Below are positions 58,891 to 64,000 of a stretch of DNA of 64,000 nt, in pieces. The notes under the pieces are model-generated. The model had not been told where the DNA came from and made no database searches. It saw only the letters and a program-made list of their open reading frames with translations. The translations under genes and the position numbers were made by a program. Location of the stretch: NCBI RefSeq assembly GCF_007362955.1, contig NZ_CP041696.1, positions 4,898,001-4,962,000 of the forward strand. The letters are read 5' to 3'. The first letter of the stretch is position 1. Each line of letters opens with the position of its first letter. This DNA is from Lysinibacillus fusiformis (lineage in GTDB: Bacteria > Bacillota > Bacilli > Bacillales_A > Planococcaceae).

Positions 58891-60350
58891 TGCCCCAGGT
58901 GGATAAGGCCATAGATTTAAACACCTTAAAACAATTATTCCAAAAATCAGCCGATATTGTATTTCAAGAATATACATTTCACCAACATAAAGTACAGTTC
59001 ATTACTTGTAATGCGATGATTGATCAGCAATTACTTAATGAAGTCATAATTGAACGTATTCAACATTTTTTTGAAACTTTAGAGGATAAATCCATTGAAG
59101 AAAGCATAGACACACAATTGCACATGCCAAATTTAACACCAGTAACTGATAAGGCAGAGGCCATTTCACTTGTATATACCGGATATCTCCTGCTTTATTT
59201 TGAAGATGAGGGACTATTATTCGCAAGTAATATCGCGAAAAAACCCAATCGAAATCCCGAAGAGACAAGAATGGAAGTTCTTGTTAAGGGCCCTAGGGAC
59301 AATTTTATTGAAGATATCTCTGTCAATATCGCATTATTACGGAAACGGCTCCCGACTAATTCTTTATGTGTCGAAAAAATGAATTTAGGAGAACGCTCAA
59401 AGACAACAGTAGCCATTCTTTATTTTGAAGATATTGTTGATTTGGACATTTTACATGGCATCAAAAAGCAATTAGCTGCAGTAGACACAGACATTGTATT
59501 TAGTGGTGATTTATTGATGGAGCAGATCAATAAAAATTCGAAATTATTCCCGAAATTCGATTATACTGGACGGCCTGATTATGCAATTCAAGCACTTGTG
59601 AGAGGGCGGTTCATAATCTTCGTAGACGGTGTAGCGTATGCCATGATTACACCAGTTAATTTATTTTTACTTCTAAAGTCCGCAGAAGATAATGAGTATC
59701 CCGTTATTTTCAGCTCACTTGAACGATTATTACGGATTGTTGGTATTTTAATCGGCTTGCTTCTACCTGCTTTTTGGCTATCTTTAACGACTTACCACCA
59801 GAATCAGTTACCATTGCAGTTATTAGCAACCGTCGTACAAGCGAAAACAGGCCTTCCACTCCCTTCATCTCTTGAGATGCTCATTATGCTATTGATGTTT
59901 GAGCTGTTTCGTGAAGCAGGCTTACGGCTCCCTTCTGTTATTGGTGGCACGATAAGTGTCGTTGGTGGATTAATAATTGGGGATGCGGCCATACGTGCGG
60001 GTGTTACGAGCCCAGAAATGATTGTTATTATTGCTGTATCTACGATTGCATCATTTACGCTTGTCAATCAATCACTTGTAACCACCATCAGTATATTACG
60101 AGTAGCCTTTATTCTTTTGAGTGCCTTTTTAGGCCTATTTGGATTTTTCATTTCGATTTATTTTACACTTCTCTACCTATGTAATATCAGAATATTCGGT
60201 TTCCCTTACATGAATCTTGGTGGAGATTTAGAATGGTCGACCATCAAGAAATCCATCTTTCGCGTATCACCAAAAGGCTATGAAGAGCGCCCTAAGTCAC
60301 TCGCCCCGCAAGATAACACTCGTACTTCTAAAAGCGAGGGAAAAAAATGA
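58890..60350 (+). CDS. spore germination protein, GerAA family (A subunit)
   Basis: A 486-residue receptor A subunit. Soluble N-terminal part to about 270 with the conserved VKGPRDNFIEDISVNIALLR, NLGERSKTTVAILYFEDIVD, and TGRPDYAIQALVRGRFIIFV, then the membrane core from about 275 (LLRIVGILIGLLLPAFWLSL, LEMLIMLLMFELFREAGLRL, IGGTISVVGGLIIGDAAIRA). In B. subtilis the A subunit forms part of the ligand-gated ion release channel. The ATG overlaps the stop of the B gene; its end overlaps the C gene by four bases. Confidence 0.95.
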   Translation: MPQVDKAIDLNTLKQLFQKSADIVFQEYTFHQHKVQFITCNAMIDQQLLNEVIIERIQHFFETLEDKSIEESIDTQLHMPNLTPVTDKAEAISLVYTGYLLLYFEDEGLLFASNIAKKPNRNPEETRMEVLVKGPRDNFIEDISVNIALLRKRLPTNSLCVEKMNLGERSKTTVAILYFEDIVDLDILHGIKKQLAAVDTDIVFSGDLLMEQINKNSKLFPKFDYTGRPDYAIQALVRGRFIIFVDGVAYAMITPVNLFLLLKSAEDNEYPVIFSSLERLLRIVGILIGLLLPAFWLSLTTYHQNQLPLQLLATVVQAKTGLPLPSSLEMLIMLLMFELFREAGLRLPSVIGGTISVVGGLIIGDAAIRAGVTSPEMIVIIAVSTIASFTLVNQSLVTTISILRVAFILLSAFLGLFGFFISIYFTLLYLCNIRIFGFPYMNLGGDLEWSTIKKSIFRVSPKGYEERPKSLAPQDNTRTSKSEGKK

Positions 60351-61501
60351 GAAAAAAGGCCATCTTACTTTTATTACTTGTCGTCACATTACTTTCAGGA
60401 TGCTGGGATGTATCCGAGCCACAAAGAATGTACTATATTCATGGAGTCGGTATAGATTTCAAGGATGATCAATATGAAATATTTTTGCAAATTATTGATT
60501 TTTCACATGTAGCAAAATCTGAACAACCGAATCCACAAGCAACACAGGCTGAAATTGGACGTGCAAAAGGTAAAACGATGGAGGAAGCTTTTTTTGAATT
60601 ATATCGTTCCATCGATCAAAAAGTATTTTGGGGACATATGACCTATCTTCTTTTATCTGAGGAAGCGATGAAAAGTGAACATGCTGTACCAATTATCGAT
60701 AGTTTTCTACGTCATCGAGAAACAAGATATCAAATTTGGGCTTACTGCACGCAGGATGCCATTGAAGATATCCTCTTAATAACACCAATCATAAATAAAT
60801 CTCTGACAGCATCGAAACTGAGTAACCCACTCAATACACATACACAAGAGTCTTTAGTTGAACCGATTAATTTACGAAAGTTAATTATTGGCTTAAATGA
60901 ACCGAGTCATGAGGTTAGTCTTCCATTAGTGACTATTAATAAAAATTGGGAGATGGCAGATCAATCGTCCGAGGAAACTGCGTTAACAGGTGTAGGGGTT
61001 CTTTCAAAAGATGGTTTTAAAGGCTTTATCAAGGATGAGGCTGTAAGAGGTATGCAATGGATGAATAATGAGACAAAAAGAGGTGAATTAACCTTTAAAT
61101 TGGATGGTGATGAGCGCGATTATTTAACAACAACATTGAAAAAAATAGGTGTGGATATTCATCCTATTATTAAAAACAATCAGGTGACATTTGAGATAGA
61201 ATTACACTATGATGTAACCGTGAATGGCTTTAAAGGTAAACTTACAGCAGACCAAATCAGAAAAAAAACAATACAAGTAGTCAAAAAAGAAATAAAAACT
61301 ACCTATGAAGAGGCATTGAAAAAGGATATTGACATTTACCGCCTCTCAGAAGTGCTTTATCGTAAAGACGTTAAGTTATGGAAAAAATTACAAAAGGATG
61401 GCAAAATAAAATTAACATCTGATTCGATCAGTAAGATTGACGTCAATGTTAATAAAGTCAATCCTGGACGAAAAACATATTCTGAAACGATAGATGAGTA
61501 G
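60347..61501 (+). CDS. spore germination lipoprotein, GerAC family (C subunit)
   Basis: A 384-residue Ger(x)C lipoprotein. Signal peptide and lipobox: MRKKAILLLLLVVTLLSGC then WDVSEPQRMYYIHGVGIDFK, the C-W-D/E-x-x-E family hallmark. Outer domains: KAKGKTMEEAFFELYRSIDQ-like, WGHMTYLLLSEEAMKS, LDGDERDYLTTTLKKIGVDI and SISKIDVNVNKVNP. It sits at the outer face of the spore inner membrane with A and B. ATGA overlap with the A gene. No terminator of note follows. Confidence 0.94.
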   Translation: MRKKAILLLLLVVTLLSGCWDVSEPQRMYYIHGVGIDFKDDQYEIFLQIIDFSHVAKSEQPNPQATQAEIGRAKGKTMEEAFFELYRSIDQKVFWGHMTYLLLSEEAMKSEHAVPIIDSFLRHRETRYQIWAYCTQDAIEDILLITPIINKSLTASKLSNPLNTHTQESLVEPINLRKLIIGLNEPSHEVSLPLVTINKNWEMADQSSEETALTGVGVLSKDGFKGFIKDEAVRGMQWMNNETKRGELTFKLDGDERDYLTTTLKKIGVDIHPIIKNNQVTFEIELHYDVTVNGFKGKLTADQIRKKTIQVVKKEIKTTYEEALKKDIDIYRLSEVLYRKDVKLWKKLQKDGKIKLTSDSISKIDVNVNKVNPGRKTYSETIDE

Positions 61502-61746
61502 CTACAAAAAAAGAAACAAGGGGGAGCATTATAAAGCCCCTTATTTCTTTGAATTATTGTTATTACCTAGAAAAAGTATATCTCCCACTCCACTGACTGT
61601 TAAAGAGCACCCCTTGCATGCTCTTCAAGATTCTTTTTTGTCTTGTTTTCAGCGGGAGTGTCGCAAACTCTATTTTTTCATAATACTATTCTTCTTAGAA
61701 ATATAGTGTAATCAGAAACTTATTTTAGTGCTATACCTAGGGGTTA

Positions 61747-63504
61747 TTACGTAATGTCAACAAATTCCTGCATCGATTGTTCTCCTTGCCCTTTTCGGAA
61801 CTGTATATGATGAAGTTTGGCAAAAATGCCATTTTGAGCGACAAGTTCATCATAAGTACCATCCTCTTCAATCCCATTCGGGGTAACAACAAGAACACGG
61901 TCTGCATTACGAATTGTAGCAAGGCGATGAGCAATGACAAGCGTCGTCCGATTTTCTGCAAGCTCTGTTAATGACTGCTGAATAATCATTTCCGTTTCAG
62001 TATCCAACGCTGATGTTGCTTCATCTAAAATTAATATTGGTGGATTTTTCAAGAACATACGAGCTATTGCTAAGCGTTGTTTCTGACCGCCCGATAATTT
62101 TAAACCACGCTCTCCGATTTGTGTATCATAGCCATCTGGAAGCTCCGCGATAAACGCTTCTAAATGCGCTTTTCTGGCAGCTTCCTGAATATCTTCCTCA
62201 CTTGCATCTAATCGTCCGTAGGCAATGTTTTCACGAATAGTACCTGTAAATAAAAAAACGTCCTGCTGCACGATGCCAATTTGTGCACGCAGTGAGGCCT
62301 GTGTCATATTTCGCACATCCAAACCATCAATTGTAATTGCACCACTGCTGACATCATAAAATCTCGGAATAAGCGAACAAATAGTCGTTTTCCCTGCTCC
62401 AGATGGACCAACAAAAGCAATCGTTTGTCCAGCACTTATGTCAAACGAAATATCATTTAAAACAGTTTTAGACGTATCGTAATTAAAATGAACATCTTTA
62501 AACGCTATATCTCCACATAAATGTGTGACTTCCTTTGCTCCTTCTTTATCCTGTACTTCCGGCTCCTGCTCCACAAGCTCACGGAAACGTTTAAAACCTG
62601 CCATACCTTTCGGATAAAGCTCAAGTAAGGCACTAATTTTATCAATTGGTTTGATAAGAACATTCGTATACAATACGAAGCTTACAAGTTCTCCATAAGT
62701 TAATTTTCCATTAAAGCTTAACCAAGCACCGACAACAAGTACGACCAATGTTAATAAGCGTGTCATCATATAAATACTTGAGTGTGTGCCTGACATTATT
62801 TTATAAGCGTATAATTTTGCGGAGCGGAAAAGGCCATTTTGTTCTTTAAAGCGCTCCATTTCAAAAGCTTCATTTGTAAATGACTTCACAACGCGTGCAC
62901 CAGACACACTATCTTCCACACGTCCATTGACATCTGCGATCTTACCGTACATCGTTTTCCACGCTTTGTTCATTCTCACATTACTGAAAGTGACAAGCCA
63001 AGTTAAAAACGGCACCATAATGGCTGCAATAAGGGCAAGTGTCGGATTAACATTGAACATTATAGCGAAAGCACCAACAAACGTCATGACTGCAATGAAT
63101 AAATCCTCCGGTCCATGGTGTGCAAACTCACCAATATCAAATAAATCGTTGGTAATACGACTCATAATATGACCCGTTTTCGTATTATCAAAGAATCGGA
63201 ATGATTGACGCTGCACATGGTTAAATAACTCTTGGCGCATGTCCGTTTCAATATTAATACCTAATTTATGCCCAAGATAATTAACGATAAAGTTTAATGC
63301 TGTGCTAAGTGCATAAACGAATAATAACAATACACTAACTTTGACAATCGTGCCCCAATCTCCAGTTGGCAGTAGCCCGTCAATAAACCACTGTACAGCT
63401 AAAGGAAAGGCAAGTTCTAAAATTGCCACAATGATTGCACTCGAAAAGTCGATGACAAATAATCGTTTATGTGGTTTGTAATATGAGAAAAACTTTTTAT
63501 ACAT
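61747..63504 (-). CDS. ABC exporter, half transporter (MsbA/BmrA-like)
   Basis: A 585-residue fusion of membrane domain and ATPase. Membrane domain about 1-310 (six helices, LFVIDFSSAIIVAILELAFP, SRITNDLFDIGEFAHHGPED, LKLYAYK-type coupling). ATPase about 335-575: Walker A FVGPSGAGKTTICSLIPRF, Q-loop GIVQQDVFLFTGTIRENIAY, signature LKLSGGQKQRLAIARMFL, Walker B PPILILDEATSALDTETEMI and H-loop TLVIAHRLATI. Works as a homodimer, or with a partner not in view. GGGGAGTC precedes the ATG. Substrate (lipid, drug or peptide) cannot be told. Confidence 0.92.
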   Translation of the reverse strand: MYKKFFSYYKPHKRLFVIDFSSAIIVAILELAFPLAVQWFIDGLLPTGDWGTIVKVSVLLLFVYALSTALNFIVNYLGHKLGINIETDMRQELFNHVQRQSFRFFDNTKTGHIMSRITNDLFDIGEFAHHGPEDLFIAVMTFVGAFAIMFNVNPTLALIAAIMVPFLTWLVTFSNVRMNKAWKTMYGKIADVNGRVEDSVSGARVVKSFTNEAFEMERFKEQNGLFRSAKLYAYKIMSGTHSSIYMMTRLLTLVVLVVGAWLSFNGKLTYGELVSFVLYTNVLIKPIDKISALLELYPKGMAGFKRFRELVEQEPEVQDKEGAKEVTHLCGDIAFKDVHFNYDTSKTVLNDISFDISAGQTIAFVGPSGAGKTTICSLIPRFYDVSSGAITIDGLDVRNMTQASLRAQIGIVQQDVFLFTGTIRENIAYGRLDASEEDIQEAARKAHLEAFIAELPDGYDTQIGERGLKLSGGQKQRLAIARMFLKNPPILILDEATSALDTETEMIIQQSLTELAENRTTLVIAHRLATIRNADRVLVVTPNGIEEDGTYDELVAQNGIFAKLHHIQFRKGQGEQSMQEFVDIT

Positions 63505-63610
63505 ATATGACTCCCCTCTAAGTTGTTAAAAATTTTCACCTATCATATAATATTACCATCTGTTAGAACTGTTCGGAAAAATAATTTTCAATTTATTGCT
63601 ATATTTCCTT
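63505..63610. other. divergent intergenic region
   Basis: About 100 AT-rich bases between the ABC gene start and the riboswitch promoter; nothing further recognised. Confidence 0.3.
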
Positions 63611-63638
63611 TTGCTTTTCTTCTTACACATGATATAAT
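63611..63638 (+). promoter_or_regulatory. sigma-A promoter of the riboswitch transcript
   Basis: -35 TTGCTT (63611-63616), 16-base spacer, -10 TATAAT (63633-63638). The -10 sits inside a perfect inverted repeat, TTCTTCTTACA (63617-63627) and TGTAAGAAGAA (63643-63653), which could be a repressor operator. Confidence 0.7.
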
Positions 63639-63676
63639 CCTATGTAAGAAGAATTGAATAGCTTTTGACAATTTTG

Positions 63677-63866
63677 TCAAAGGGGAGTAGCTAGCAGATG
63701 TGAGCGATACATCTGGTTTCACATTCGTCATTACATGGCAATTGCCATCGGGTGTGATAGCAAAACCATCTAAGCTGTTGCATAGATGGTTTCTGTACCG
63801 AAAGAGTAACGGGTACAAAATATTTATCTGAAAAAACGTCAGATAATTGCTTAGCAAGACCTTTGC
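63677..63866 (+). ncRNA. yybP-ykoY manganese riboswitch
   Basis: The 5' strand AAAGGGGAGTAGC (63679-63691) and the 3' strand TTAGCAAGACCTTTGCC (63851-63867) are the hallmark ends of the yybP-ykoY family; CAAAGG and CCTTTG form the P1 stem. Between them are the hairpin GCAGATG-...-CATCTG and longer arms with ACCATCTAAGC.../GCATAGATGGT. The class binds Mn2+ and turns genes on when it is high. It is followed by a terminator and by a TerC/YkoY gene, the classic target. Confidence 0.9.
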
Positions 63867-63892
63867 CTATTTTTTAGGCATGGGTCTTTTTC
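63857..63892 (+). terminator. riboswitch-controlled terminator
   Basis: AAGACC-TTGCCTA/TAGGCA-GGGTCTT stem with a T loop and TTTCTTTT tail. Its 5' arm overlaps the 3' strand of riboswitch P1, so the two folds exclude each other. Confidence 0.8.
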
Positions 63893-63967
63893 TTTTGCCT
63901 AAAAAATTAAAAATTGGTAAAAAGCAATATATTCTATTCTTTTCCAATTATAAAGGAGGAAACAAAT

Positions 63968-64000
63968 TTGGAAGCAATATTATTAGAATACGCATGGGTA
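63968..64000 (+). CDS. ykoY: TerC/YkoY family membrane protein (start only; runs off window)
   Basis: Eleven codons are visible from TTG 63968: MEAILLEYAWV, after AAAGGAGG about eight bases upstream. This matches the start of YkoY/YceF TerC proteins (…LLxEYGWVLLVLIGLEG), membrane Mn2+ exporters that load exported proteins or relieve Mn excess. Position behind the yybP-ykoY riboswitch makes the call firm although the rest lies outside the window. Confidence 0.8.
   Translation, partial: MEAILLEYAWV

Noticed and set aside
61494..61706. Plus-strand frame of 70 codons after gerAC-type gene
   Set aside because: Begins inside the gerAC end, no ribosome site, composition unlike a protein.
63588..63857. 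Minus-strand frame of 89 codons
   Set aside because: It is the antisense of the yybP-ykoY riboswitch, whose conserved ends explain the sequence.

Overview
This window looks like chromosome of a low-GC, endospore-forming Bacillota close to Lysinibacillus. That is inferred from protein resemblance and gene content (SigV/RsiV pair, YfkAB radical SAM protein, GerA-type germinant receptor, YjcZ-type spore peptide, collagen-like spore-surface gene, secreted chitin LPMO, SLH protein); no rRNA or species marker is present. No complete prophage, rRNA, tRNA or CRISPR array was seen.

Layout. 1-16 kb is loose accessory DNA: several acetyltransferases, an ECF sigma/anti-sigma pair, a DJ-1-like protein lacking its cysteine, a chitin-active LPMO, DinB and methyltransferase genes, and many decayed pieces (integrase, HTH genes, an Acb2/Tad1-like phage fragment, a methyltransferase broken by stops, an SLH fragment). 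17-23 kb holds NupC, a CPBP protease remnant, a frameshifted collagen-like gene, an OsmC protein and the second copy of a decayed small membrane protein. 23.5-25.5 kb holds an AT-rich cassette of unrecognised genes, two of which are probably one reading frame split at a run of ten A; it is the best candidate in the window for an undescribed system. 26-32 kb has a frameshifted DUF3997-like lipoprotein, a YjcZ peptide, an OhrR-like/GPx peroxide operon with palindromic operators, an Arg/Gly/His-rich putative regulator with an O-methyltransferase behind GTATAC boxes, and dispersed GC-rich repeats.

32-63 kb is mainly ordinary chromosome: a TrmB regulator divergent from a TSUP permease (with a close paralogue at 54.6 kb), an NAD(P)-binding protein, spore-coat-like small proteins, cold-shock protein, alpha/beta hydrolase, 3-methyladenine glycosylase, an AAC(6')-like acetyltransferase, a 552-residue beta-helix protein, adenine deaminase, YczE, L25/Ctc, an SLH protein, a HAD nucleotidase, YfkAB, a luciferase-like oxidoreductase, SigV-RsiV, a germinant receptor in B-A-C order and an ABC exporter. 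The right edge has a yybP-ykoY manganese riboswitch reading into a TerC/YkoY gene cut by the window end.

Recurring themes are surface and spore structures, stress sensing (two ECF sigma factors, peroxide operon, Mn riboswitch), and heavy decay between genes: at least ten pseudogenes, several caused by homopolymer or short indels, and at least four families of short dispersed repeats, one a MITE-like element with GAGGCTGGGACA ends.
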